Assembly: GCF_001311785.1 (NCBI RefSeq)
Contig: NZ_BBBX01000001.1
Span: 186,001-250,000, forward strand
Length of the DNA stretch: 64,000 nucleotides
Reading direction: 5' to 3'
Source of the DNA: Lacticaseibacillus saniviri JCM 17471 = DSM 24301
Lineage (GTDB): Bacteria; Bacillota; Bacilli; Lactobacillales; Lactobacillaceae
Shown here: positions 21,829 to 31,138 of the stretch, piece by piece
Position numbering within the stretch: the first letter of the stretch is position 1
Layout: each line of letters starts with the position of its first letter
The notes under the pieces: generated by a model
The model's database searches: none
What the model was told of the DNA's origin: nothing
The model's input: the letters and a program-made list of their open reading frames with translations, nothing else
Program-made: the position numbers and the translations under genes

Positions 21829-22599
21829 TCACGAGACAGGCGTCTGGTTATATCTAAACGCGGCCTCTCGGTCATGATGGCGAATGTGGCCAATCAGTGT
21901 CATTTGGTTAAGAAATTGCGCTAAAACTGCAATTGTGAATGTTTGAATGGGTTGTGTGAACCGATTGATCCGAACCGCAATTTGGCGGGTGCTCACTTGA
22001 AGCAGTGCCACAAGGTCAGCGACCAAGCCAACAACTTGGAAAATCAAGCTTTCAACCAATGACCCTTGCCATGGATTGAAAGTCGCATTACGCGCCGCCA
22101 TAACGGCATCTGCGTCAGCAATCTCCACAGTCATGCTTTCGTTAGCGATGGCGCCAGCAGCGACAACGTTGTGACTGCCTTTGTGAACGCCAAAGGGAAT
22201 GGTGAACGCTGCACTGTCAGCCATAACCGCAACAGGTAATTGATCACCTGCATACAATACCAGTTGATCGTGTGCAACGAGTTCTGCCACCGTCACTACC
22301 CGCATGAGACCTTCGCGAATCACAGCGACGCGTTGCTTGGGCGCTACGTGCAATGCGGCTTGCCATTGATGAAGCCGGTAGTAACCAGCCGCCACAACGA
22401 TCAAGCTCATTGCAATCCCGACGATGATGGTCAGGACTTGATGCAACTCGCCAAACATTAACAAACTCATACCCAACGCCAAAAGCCCTAATGGCAATTG
22501 ACGCACTTGAAACTTACTCGGTGTGTGCACTGGACCGCGCAGTTGCTTGGCCTTTTGCACTTCAAAGCGGTTTAACCCGCTACGTGTATACATCAACAT
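21829..22599 (-). CDS. Short protein resembling the N-terminus and actuator domain of a P-type cation ATPase, under M-box control
   Basis: 256 residues, start at 22599 after AGAGGAG. Residues 7-50 resemble the cation-ATPase N-terminal region (GLNRFEVQKAKQL). Two membrane spans (about 36-50 and 53-72) follow. Residues 85-162 resemble the actuator domain: RVAVIREGLMRVVTVAELVAH, LVLYAGDQLPVAVMAD, GSHNVVAAGAIANESMTVEI. The LTGES dephosphorylation motif is replaced by FTIPF, and there is no DKTGT phosphorylation site or nucleotide domain. A hydrophobic segment at 181-201 and a polar tail end the protein, 40 bases before a terminator. It therefore cannot pump alone. The M-box upstream ties it to Mg2+; the function is unknown. 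Confidence 0.6.
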   Translation of the reverse strand: MLMYTRSGLNRFEVQKAKQLRGPVHTPSKFQVRQLPLGLLALGMSLLMFGELHQVLTIIVGIAMSLIVVAAGYYRLHQWQAALHVAPKQRVAVIREGLMRVVTVAELVAHDQLVLYAGDQLPVAVMADSAAFTIPFGVHKGSHNVVAAGAIANESMTVEIADADAVMAARNATFNPWQGSLVESLIFQVVGLVADLVALLQVSTRQIAVRINRFTQPIQTFTIAVLAQFLNQMTLIGHIRHHDREAAFRYNQTPVS

Positions 22600-22607
22600 C
22601 GTAATCT

Positions 22608-22624
22608 CCTCTCTACCCGAGAGG
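22608..22624 (-). promoter_or_regulatory. Hairpin enclosing the ribosome site of the P-type ATPase-like gene
   Basis: On the minus strand CCTCTC-GGGTA-GAGAGG forms a 6-bp stem whose 3' arm contains most of the GAGAGGAG ribosome site for the start at 22599. Sequestration would lower translation unless something opens it. Confidence 0.5.
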
Positions 22625-22643
22625 CTTGCGATGCCACCAGTGA

Positions 22644-22730
22644 TTAAATGAAATAAAATCGTGGCGACACAATGACAAACCTTCCGGGATCTGCATTGTC
22701 GCTACTACCGCCAACAGCTGTTTGTTCCAT
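22644..22730 (-). CDS. 28-codon leader ORF between the M-box and the P-type ATPase-like gene
   Basis: ATG at 22730 follows an excellent ribosome site (AAGGTGGTGA, 4 bases spacing). The product is 28 residues, starting MEQTAVGGSSDNADPG and ending SPRFYFI. It lies after the riboswitch terminator and ends 45 bases before the next start, just ahead of the hairpin that hides that gene's ribosome site. It could be a translated regulatory leader or a small protein in its own right. I do not recognise the sequence. Acidic and proline residues near the start (DNADP) recall Mg2+-sensing leader peptides such as MgtL only loosely. Confidence 0.5.
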   Translation of the reverse strand: MEQTAVGGSSDNADPGRFVIVSPRFYFI

Positions 22731-22772
22731 TATGTCACCACCTTTCTTCCAAAAAAGCACCGCTATCCGTTA

Positions 22773-22808
22773 AAAATAAGAAAACGCCCACCAATTGAGT
22801 GCGCGCTG
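22773..22808 (-). terminator. Riboswitch-associated intrinsic terminator
   Basis: On the minus strand CGCGCAC and GTGGGCG (one G-G mismatch) flank a TCAATTG loop and are followed by TTTTCTTATTTTT. It lies directly after the M-box, where the Mg2+-bound state would favour termination. Confidence 0.55.
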
Positions 22809-22814
22809 AATCGT

Positions 22815-22972
22815 TTGCATCCCAATCGTTTAGTTTTAGCACTATACGCCTAGAAGCAAGCTTCAGCTACGTTAGAAAAAGCCTTGATAGACAGTTCCAG
22901 TTGACTCAATTGGCATCTCTCGATGTTTCTGAGCAGTAGCGTTGTTCGTATAGGAGCCTCACCTAACGGAAA
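22815..22972 (-). promoter_or_regulatory. M-box (ykoK) magnesium riboswitch
   Basis: Read on the minus strand, the segment contains the conserved M-box pieces in order: CGTTAGGTGAGGCTCCT, the CTACTGC block, AACATCGAGAGATGCCAA, GAGTCAACTGGAA, GCTGAAGCTTGCTTCTA and CGTATAGTGCTAAA, ending ACGATTGGGATG. In known cases Mg2+ compacts the RNA and stops expression of a Mg2+ transport gene. A terminator and two ORFs follow. Recognition is by recall of the consensus, not by a covariance search. Confidence 0.9.
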
Positions 22973-23118
22973 GCACCAGTTATTTATCTACAAGTTCCAG
23001 TGTAACAAGGACGCACTCGTAAGTCAACGATTAGGGCTAATATCTGCTATGACTGGCTTTTCAGGCACTAATCAATGTGGTAAGCTGTTATGGAACTGAA
23101 TTTACGGAGGTATTGCTC

Positions 23119-23674
23119 GTGTACTTAATGAAAGACATCACTCGGGATGGCGCACCTGTCCTTCGCCAAATGGCCGAACAAGTCACCTTTCCGCTATCTG
23201 AAGAAGATGAAAAATTAGCTAACGACATGATGGACTACTTGGTCATCAGCCAAGATGAAACTGAAAACGAAAAGTATCATCTGCGTCCAGGCGTTGGCCT
23301 CGCCGCACCTCAAGTCGGAGTCGGTAAATCAATGGCTGCCGTCCTAGTACCCGGTGCTGAGGGTGAAATCCTGCTCAAGGAAGTCTTCATCAACCCAAAG
23401 ATTATCAGCCACAGTGTGCAAGATGCGGCACTCGCTGAAGGTGAAGGCTGCTTGTCCGTTGATAAGGATATCCCCAGGCTATGTGGTCCGCCACGATCGC
23501 ATCACCGTGCGCTACCAAAACATGCAGGGTGAGACCAAGAAGTTACGGCTCAAGAATTACCCTGCCATCGTGGCCCAACACGAAATTGATCATCTAAATG
23601 GCATCTTGTTCTACGACCACATCAACGATGACGCGCCATTTAAGCTCGATCCTAACGCGGTCATCATTGAATAG
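23119..23674 (+). CDS. def: Peptide deformylase (one frameshift)
   Basis: GTG start at 23119, eight bases after GGAGG; product [19 protein letters not shown]. The three deformylase motifs are present: [15 protein letters not shown] and QHEIDHLNG (the metal ligands are Cys of motif 2 and two His of motif 3). One extra C in the run at 23472-23475 breaks the frame; without it the sequence reads [20 protein letters not shown]. About 184 residues, the longer Gram-positive type 2 form. It removes the formyl group from new proteins and is essential, so the break should be an error. Confidence 0.95.
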
Positions 23675-23691
23675 TTGACCTCATCACAACA

Positions 23692-23736
23692 AAAAAGGTA
23701 GTGACGACCCCCTCGGGTCAGGTCACTACCTTTTTT
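23692..23736. terminator. Bidirectional terminator between def and the ABC exporter operon
   Basis: GGTAGTGAC (23697-23705) pairs with GTCACTACC (23722-23730), with an inner GACC/GGTC extension, A-run before and T-run after. Confidence 0.88.
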
Positions 23737-23742
23737 CAATTG

Positions 23743-25511
23743 TCATTCGGTGCCTAAATCATCCGCATCTCCGAACTGACTCTGATAGAGCTTGGCGTAG
23801 AAGCCATTTTGTTCGAGTAACTGTTCATGGTTCCCCTGCTCGATAATCTGACCGTGATTCATCACGAGAATCAGATCAGCGTGGCGAATCGTGGATAACC
23901 GGTGCGCGATGACAAAACTGGTCCGCCCCTGCATCACCCGATCCATCGCTTCTTGCAGCAATTGTTCTAAGCGCGTATCGACTGAACTGGTCGCTTCATC
24001 CAGAATCAAAATCTTCGGATCGGCCAAGACCGCCCGCGCAATGGTGAGTAATTGTTTTTGTCCGAGGGAGACGTTCTGTGCTTCCTCATCGATCACAAAC
24101 TGATAACCATCCGGCAGCGTGCGCACAAAGTGGTCCACGTTCGCTGTTTTGGCCGCATCAACGACTTCATAATCGGTCGCTTCGAGCTGGCCTAAGCGGA
24201 TGTTGTCCGCAATCGTCGCGTGATACAACCACGCGTCTTGTAGCACCATCCCGAATTGCCGCCGCACCTCTTCTAGTGCGACTGTCTTGGTGTTCACGTC
24301 ATCGATCTCGATGTCGCCGGAATCAACGTCGTAGAACCGCATCAGTAAGTTAATCAGCGTTGTTTTACCCGCACCGGTTGGCCCAACAATGGCCACCGTA
24401 TCACCGGGATTAGCCGTAAAACTCAAATGGCTGATCAGTGGTTGATCGGGCCGGTAACTGAAGCTGACATCGCGGAAGACAACCTTGCCGCTCAATTGTG
24501 CCGGTAATTTTCCGGTCTGATCAGCGACTTTTGGTCGGGCGCGTTCAGAATCTCAAAGACCCGTTCTGTGGCGGCACCCGCACTCTGCATCACCCCTGCT
24601 AACTGGGTGATTGTTGACAGGGGTTGATTGACCTGCCAGATGTACTGAATAAACGCTTGGAGATTACCCAGTGCGATGGTGCCGTTGATGACATAGAGGC
24701 CACCCAGTGTCGCCATGGCCGCATACGTCATATTGGCGGTCATCCCCACCAATGGCATCATCAAACCAGAGATGAACGCCGCCTTAAAGCCCTGCTCGGC
24801 CAGTCGGTGATTGACCTGTTTGAAAGCCGTTGTCGCCTCTTCTTCCTGACCAAACACCTTGAGCACGGTGAAGCCGGTGTAGTTTTCTTGCACATAACCG
24901 TTCAATTCACCCAGAGCGTTTTGTTGGCCATCAAAGTAGGGCTGCGAATAATGCACGATGAGGCGCGAAATCAACATGGAAGCGGGAATCATGATCAGTG
25001 ACAGGACCGCCATCAGTGGATTGATCAAGACCATCATTAAGACAGCCGTTAAGATCCCGATGATGGCTGTCACAATCTGGACCACGCTCTGTTGCAAGGC
25101 ATTGGTGATGGCATCCACATCATTGGTAATCCGTGACAAGAGATTTCCCTGCTGATGTGCATCAAAGTAACTGACGGGCAAACGATTGAGCTTATCAGCC
25201 AGATTCTCACGCACATCGCGCATGGCTTTTTGAACCGCCAGCGTCATCCAATAATTGGAGAGAAACATGGTGATCTGATAACCCAGTGCCTCCGCGATAA
25301 TGAGAACAACCACGAATTGAATGTATGGCATGTTGACGGCAACGTGTGCGGCCAAGTTCTTCCCGATTTCAGTCACAGCAAGCCCCATAATGACGGGCCA
25401 CAGTGCATTGAGTGAAACCGAGATAACGGTTGCCACCATCGCACCGATAAATGTCCAGCGGTACGGTTTCAAGAACCGCATTAATTGATTGAATTGTCGA
25501 AGTCTTGTCAT
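23743..25511 (-). CDS. ABC exporter half-transporter, second subunit (one frameshift)
   Basis: N-terminal six-helix ABC membrane domain (starts MTRLRQFNQLMRFLKPYRWTF; includes LPVSYFDAHQQGNLLSRITNDVDAI). The nucleotide-binding domain has Walker A GPTGAGKTTL, signature VSLGQKQLLTIARA (LSGGQ replaced by VSLGQ), Walker B ILILDEATSSVD and H-loop IAHRLSTI. One missing A near 24529-24532 splits the two halves; joined length about 590. It pairs with the preceding gene as a heterodimeric multidrug/lipid exporter of the LmrCD/EfrAB type. The start overlaps the previous gene's stop by 4 bases. Confidence 0.9.
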
Positions 25512-27238
25512 TGGGCTAATTCCTCCTCTGACAGTTGAGATGCCGCAATGGCTGCATAAATGGGACTGGTTTTGAGCAATTCCTTATGCGTCCCCGTGGC
25601 CACAACATGGCCTTCATCGAGCACCACAATCGTATCCGCGTGCATAATCGTGCCCACGCGTTGGGCCACAATCAAGACCAACTTATCGCTGGTCGTTGCC
25701 GCAAGATTCTGCCGCAACCGCGCATCTGTCGCGTAATCCAAGGCGGAGAAACTGTCATCAAAATATAGATTTCAGGTTTCCGCACCAATGCGCGCGCAAT
25801 CGCTAACCGTTGCTTTTGGCCACCGGACAGATTACTCCCGCCTTCACTCAACACGGTGTCCAGTTGTTCCGGCAGCTCACGGACAAAGTCTGCGGCTTCC
25901 GCAATCCGTAAGGCTTCCCAGAGCGATTCATCACTGGCCGTCTTATCACCGTACTGCAGGTTCTCCCGAATACTGCCAGAAAACAGCACCGCTTTTTGGG
26001 GGATGTAGCCGATTTTGGCCCGTAACGCTTTGAGATTGTAATCATAAACCGGATGGCCATCGACCAGAATCGTGCCCTCATTCACATCAAAGAAACGCGG
26101 AATCAACTGAATCAAGGTCGACTTACCACTCCCCGTACTGCCAACAAGGCCACCGTTTGGCCCGCATGCGCGGTAAAACTCACATCGCGCAGAATTGGCG
26201 ATTCACTGTGACCAGGGTAAGCGAATGTCACCTGATCAAACGCGAGTTCACCATGGGTTGTCGTCGTTGTAATGCCATTAGGATTCTCTGTCACGGTATT
26301 CTTCACCTGCAACAACGCGTCGATTCGCTTGGCAGACACGGCCGCACGTGGATACATCATGAAGACACTGGCAAACAACATGAAGCTGAATAGGACGTGG
26401 AAAATATATTCAATAAAGGCAATTAAAGCCCCGATTTCCATTTGGCCAGCATTGATCTGTAAGGCACCCAACCAAAGAATAATCACAAACACGATATTAA
26501 AGATAAACGAGAAGCCGGGTTGGGCTAACGCCATCAGCGTGTAGAGTGAGATCGAGCTCTTGGTGTAGGCACGATTGGCATCTTCAAAATGATCGCCAAA
26601 GAACTTCTCGCGCACAAAGGCCCGAATCACGCGAATACCTGACAGCATTTCACGCAAGGTCAAGTTGACCCAATCCAGATTCTTCTGCTGACGTGTCGAC
26701 ATGGGTTCGGAGAAATAGCCGATAACCGCTACGCCTATCAACAAAACAGGCACCGCCAGAAAAACCACACCAGCTAAGTCTCGCGCTGTGCGCACAATCA
26801 TGACGCCACTGGCGATAAACATCAGCGGGGTCATGAAGCCGGTCCGAAAGACCATCTGTAAGAAGGTCATGACCTGAAACGCATCATTGGTGGTCCGGGT
26901 AATCAGTGAACTGACACCAAACTCACCATAGGTTTCATGGGAGAAATGTGTCACCTGTTCAAAGATGTCATCCCGCATGTCGCGAATGATATTGGTACTC
27001 AGTTTGGAGCCCGTATAGGCCAGCCCAATCAGGCCCACAAGCCCGATGAGGTTGATTAACACCATCCAGAGCCCGAAGTGATACACCTCGGCCGGATTCT
27101 TGGGTGCCACACCGTGATCAATCAACTGACCGAGCAAGGTTGGCAACCCCAATTCAATCAAGATAAAACCAAAACAAAGATAAAATTAAGCGCCAGTAAG
27201 CCTTTATAGCGCTTAGTGTATCGCCACATTAATCGCAT
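25508..27238 (-). CDS. ABC exporter half-transporter, first subunit (three frameshifts)
   Basis: It starts MRLMWRYTKRYKGLLALNF at 27238. The membrane domain includes HFSHETYGEFGVSSLITRTTNDAFQV; the nucleotide domain has Walker A GSTGSGKSTL after repair, signature NLSGGQKQRLAIARAL and FDDSFSALD after repair. The Asp-Asp-Ser in place of Asp-Glu marks the degenerate site typical of one partner in heterodimeric exporters. One base is missing near 27165-27168, 26145 and 25760-25763. The ribosome site is separated from the ATG by a hairpin, listed separately. Confidence 0.88.
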
Positions 27239-27245
27239 TTTTATG

Positions 27246-27275
27246 CTACATCAGGACGATGTAGGCTTCCTTTCT
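27246..27275 (-). promoter_or_regulatory. Ribosome site separated from its start codon by a hairpin
   Basis: On the minus strand AGAAAGGAAGC is followed by CTACATC-GTCCT-GATGTAG (7-bp stem) and then CATAAAA before the ATG at 27238. The linear spacing from AGGA is about 29 bases; with the hairpin folded it is about 10. Confidence 0.5.
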
Positions 27276-27285
27276 CAAACTTCAA

Positions 27286-27731
27286 TTATGGATTCACGCG
27301 ATCGATATCAGTCACATAATCAATCGTCGCTTGGTTGGTCATAAAGGCGACGTCAAAATGGACCTCTTGATTGCGGATCCAAAAATCGGTCACCTCAAAC
27401 GCGGGATAGCGCACATCAGACGGTGCGATATCTTCTTCATCCGCCACTTGCGCCAGCGCACTGGCCAACAAGGCCTGCGAGATGTCTGCGTCGGGGGCAT
27501 CAAACTGATAGGCAAATGCCATCACCCCATGCCCCCACACATCACTGACCGGTGTCGAATTGAGCGGCGTTTGTACCCAATTTTGTTGCTGTAGCGCTTG
27601 ATTAACGGCCTTATCAGTCAGGTTCTGACTGTGACGCGTCAATAAGCGCAACGCTTTTTACGGCGGCTAATCCGCCAGTACAGCCAAACGGCCAAAAGTG
27701 CCACGATAACAAGAATCACAATAATGAGCAT
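27286..27731 (-). CDS. Small membrane-anchored protein of unknown function (one frameshift)
   Basis: It starts at 27731 (MLIIVILVIVALLAVWLYWRISRRK) after AAAGGG, giving one N-terminal membrane span with a basic cytoplasmic edge. One missing A near 27655-27659 joins this to a soluble domain of about 120 residues, LRLLTRHSQNLTDKAVNQALQQ... ending TIDYVTDIDRVNP. I do not recognise a family. It is divergent from rpoY and lies upstream of the ABC exporter, with which it may be cotranscribed (48 bases apart). Confidence 0.6.
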
Positions 27732-27864
27732 TATAGTCGCCCTTTCTATAGTAATAGTCGCTTTTCGGTTGTGTTAATTGCCTCACAACCTCTCTTCAGT
27801 ATACCCGATTGCCAGCGCCAGCACGACCCTGGGGACGATTCCAATATACATTTTTATTCAGCTA

Positions 27865-27873
27865 TGCTACACT
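27865..27873 (+). promoter_or_regulatory. Extended -10 promoter of rpoY-rnjA
   Basis: TGCTACACT forms an extended -10 box about 95 bases before rpoY; no clear -35 box. The transcript leader would contain two small inverted repeats: TGTTGA-GTGA-TCAACA near 27883-27898 and CCCTA-CCTGT-TAGGG at 27923-27937, the latter followed by CAATTTTTG. Confidence 0.5.
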
Positions 27874-27968
27874 AAAAACAATTGTTGAGTGATCAACACA
27901 TGAGCGGACATAGCAAGAAATCCCCTACCTGTTAGGGCAATTTTTGTGTATATCGAAAGGAGCACTTT

Positions 27969-28182
27969 ATGATTTATAAAGTATTGTACCAAGAAGACAA
28001 GATTCGTAACCCACGTCGGGAAACAACTAAGACCCTTTATTTAGAGGCTGATTCAGCTGTTAACGCGCGGGCATTAGTTGAAGAAAACACCCCCTTACAA
28101 CATCGAATTCGTTCAGGAATTATCCGGTAATTTCCTCGAATTTGAACAACAGTCTGAAGACTTTAAACTGACGGAGTTTTAA
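27969..28182 (+). CDS. rpoY: RNA polymerase epsilon subunit, YkzG family (one frameshift)
   Basis: [29 protein letters not shown] starts at 27969 after AAAGGAG. One extra C in the run at 28091-28095 breaks it; without that base it continues [34 protein letters not shown]. About 70 residues, matching the small epsilon subunit of Firmicutes RNA polymerase, which sits near the DNA entry channel. Always next to rnjA in these bacteria, here 3 bases upstream. Confidence 0.92.
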
Positions 28183-28185
28183 CGA

Positions 28186-29865
28186 ATGAAGCTCAACGTC
28201 AAAAATAACGAAACCGCCGTCTTTGCGATTGGTGGTTTAGGCGAAATCGGGAAGAACATGTATGGTGTTCAATTCCAAGATGAAATCATCGTCATCGATG
28301 CCGGAATCAAGTTCCCTGAAGATGATTTGCTTGGAATCGACTATGTCATTTCCGATTACTCTTACCTGGTGCAAAACCAGGCCAAATCAAGGGTCTCGTT
28401 ATCACCCATGGCCACGAAGACCATATCGGTGGGATTCCCTACTTCTTAAAGCAGTTACCTAATGTCCCTGTCTATGCGGGACCTTTAGCAGCAGCCTTAA
28501 TCAAAGGTAAATTAGAAGAACACGGCTTATTGCGGAGTACCAATCTGACCGTGATCGACGAAGACACCGTCCTCAAGTTCCGCAAGACCAAAGTGGACTT
28601 CTTCCGGACCACACACAGTATCCCCGACACATTGGGGATTGCGGTGCATACGCCACAAGGTGTGATTGTTGAAACGGGTGACTTCAAGTTTGATCTGACC
28701 CCCGTGGGCGATCAACCTGCCCCTAATCTGCAACGAATGGCTGCATTGGGTCAAGAAGGCGTCTTATTACTGATGTCTGATAGTACCAATGCCGAAATTC
28801 CTAACTTCACCAAGTCCGAACGGTTCGTTGGGAATTCAATTCGTCACATCTTTGACGGGATTGAAGGTCGAATTATTTTCGCCACCTTTGCCTCGAACAT
28901 CTCGCGTGTCGCCCAAGCTGCTGAAGCTGCTATGGCCCACGGTCGTAAGATTGCGGTTTTGGCCGCTCAATGGAAACTGCAATCGTTAACGGTCGCGAGT
29001 TGGGATATCTGGATATTCCGGATGACATGTTGATTGATGCGCACGAGCTCAATCGCCTCCCCGCAAACGAAGTCATGATTTTATGTACAGGTTCGCAAGG
29101 TGAACCAATGGCCGCCCTTTCACGGATTGCCAATGGGACTCACCGCCAAATCAGTATTCAACCTGGTGACACCGTCATCTTCTCATCGAATCCAATTCCT
29201 GGGAACACAACAAGTGTTAACCACGTCATCAATCAACTGAGCGAAGCCGGTGCCGAAGTCATTCACGGTAAGGTCAACAACATCCATACTTCTGGTCACG
29301 GTGGTCAAGAAGAGCAGAAATTAATGCTGCGCTTGATCAAGCCTAAATTCTTCATGCCAGTCCATGGTGAATATCGGATGCAAAAGATTCATACCGAACT
29401 CGCTATGTTGTGTGGTGTGCCTGAAGAGAATTGCTTTATTCTCGAAAACGGTGATGTACTCGCCTTGACGGATGATTCCGCGCGTGTGGCCGGTCACTTC
29501 CCTGCTGGCGATGTTTATATCGACGGTAACGGTATTGGTGATATCGGTAACGCGGTCATCCGCGATCGCCGGATGTTATCCGAAGAAGGCCTCGTGGTGG
29601 TGGTTGCGACCATCAACATGCAAAAGCAAGCCGTATTGGCTGGTCCTGATTTGCTCTCTCGTGGTTTCATCTACATGCGTGAATCTGGTGAGCTGATCAA
29701 TCAGGCACAACGCCGAGTTTACCGCACCATCAAGCAAGTCTTCTCTGATAACGACAAGGTCACTGAGGTCATGTTAAAGATGCAATTACCAGTAATTTGC
29801 AGGAATTCCTCTTTGATAAGACGGAACGTCACCCAATGATTTTACCAATGCTCATCTTGCTTTAA
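28186..29865 (+). CDS. rnjA: Ribonuclease J1 (three frameshifts)
   Basis: Metallo-beta-lactamase/beta-CASP nuclease with both 5'-to-3' exonuclease and endonuclease activity in mRNA decay. Start [22 protein letters not shown]; metal motif [10 protein letters not shown] (restored); [25 protein letters not shown]-type motif near [32 protein letters not shown]. One base is missing near 28384-28386, 28957-28960 and 29776-29778. Restored it ends [23 protein letters not shown], about 560 residues. It forms an operon with rpoY. Confidence 0.94.
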
Positions 29866-29875
29866 TGCATATACA

Positions 29876-29926
29876 AACGCTGTTGCCGGCCATCTGGTCT
29901 GGTGACAGCGTTTTTTAGTTATTTTT
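29876..29926 (+). terminator. Terminator of rnjA
   Basis: AACGCTGTTGCC pairs with GGTGACAGCGTT around a loop and six T follow. Confidence 0.82.
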
Positions 29927-29958
29927 ACCGAAATCACCAGAAAATTGACCGCGGCCAA

Positions 29959-29988
29959 TTGAGTTTTTTCATTATGCTGGGGTATACT
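29959..29988 (+). promoter_or_regulatory. Promoter of the lipid kinase gene
   Basis: TTGAGT (29959-29964) and TATACT (29983-29988) are 18 bases apart, about 54 bases before the start codon. Confidence 0.6.
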
Positions 29989-30041
29989 TTATGAATGCAT
30001 GGGCCACGCGCCCGATTATTGGTAATGAAGGGATCAACCTC

Positions 30042-30995
30042 ATGACTGAACCGTTTTTTATATTATCGTCAATCCCGTTGCCGGCAGCGGTAACGGCGCT
30101 AAAACATGGCAACAGATTCAACCTATTTTTGAACAGCGACACCTCGATTATCAGGTTAAGGTCTCCCAATACGCTGGTCATACGATTGAGCTCGCCAAAC
30201 AGATCGGTAACTTTGCCACTCACGACCAAGCCGTTCTGATCGTCGTCGGTGGTGACGGGACGCTCAATCAGGCGCTCACTGGCTTGCGGGCCACCAAGAC
30301 CCCACTGATGCCCCTCGCCTATGTCCCGACTGGATCGGGCAATGACTTTGCGCGCGGGACTGACATCAATCAAGACCCACTCAAGGCACTCGAACAAATC
30401 TTGAGCGCGACTCAGCCTGTGAGCATCGATGTGGGGCAATACAGCGAGACCACTCATCACCACGCGGGTTATTTCGTCAACAATATCGGTATCGGTTTCG
30501 ACGCCGCCGTGGTGGCCAGTACGAATCACAGTAAAGCCAAGCAGTGGTTAAACCGTGTACATCTGGGCAACCTTGCTTACGGCTTCAATGTGCTCAAGGT
30601 GCTCTTCAAGCGCAAACCATTCGCGCTGACCGTCAATGTCGACGGCCAACAGATCATGATTCCCGACGCCTTCTTAGTGACCACCACCAATCATCCTTAT
30701 TTCGGCGGTGGCGTCAAAATCTTGCCTGCCGCTTCCCCCGACCGATGGCAAACTTGATCTAATCGTGGTGGAACACACCAATCTAATCACTTTTGTCTTT
30801 CTCGCGATTCAACTCTTGCGCGGTCAGCACACCAAATATGCAAAAGTGCACCATTTTCAGAGCAAACACATTCAGCTCATGACCAATTCATTGGAATACG
30901 GTCAGATGGATGGTGAAGAGATGGGCACCCGCGCCTTTGCACTAGACTTCAAAGTGAGTCAACACCCCTTCTGGTACATTCCAGAGAATAAATAA
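30042..30995 (+). CDS. Diacylglycerol/lipid kinase family protein, DagK/YegS type (two frameshifts)
   Basis: It starts MTEPFFYIIVNPVAGSGNGAK after one T is restored in the run at 30054-30059. Nucleotide-binding motif VVGGDGTLNQAL and PTGSGNDFARG follow, then FVNNIGIGFDAAVV. One extra C in 30735-30739 must be removed to read KILPAASPTDGKLDLIVV and the C-terminal half ending SQHPFWYIPENK. About 317 residues. The family phosphorylates diacylglycerol or related lipids with ATP at the membrane; DgkB recycles diacylglycerol left by lipoteichoic acid synthesis. The exact substrate is not visible. Confidence 0.9.
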
Positions 30996-30998
30996 ACG

Positions 30999-31034
30999 AA
31001 CACGCCGCTCAAGCTCGAGCGGCGTGTTTTTTTT
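30999..31034 (+). terminator. Terminator of the lipid kinase gene
   Basis: A 12-bp perfect stem (AACACGCCGCTC with its complement), a 6-base loop and eight T. Confidence 0.92.
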
Positions 31035-31138
31035 GCTATTGAGAGACACATCGCTTCAGTTCATCAGTGAAGCATTTTCCATGCATGCGGTCGTCGCAGT
31101 CGGTTACGATATAAGTATACTAATTAAGGGGGATTACG

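Noticed and set aside
27258-27264. ATG TAG start-stop as a real minimal ORF
   Set aside because: It is part of the hairpin stem and its spacing from the ribosome site is long; mentioned only as a side note to the hairpin.
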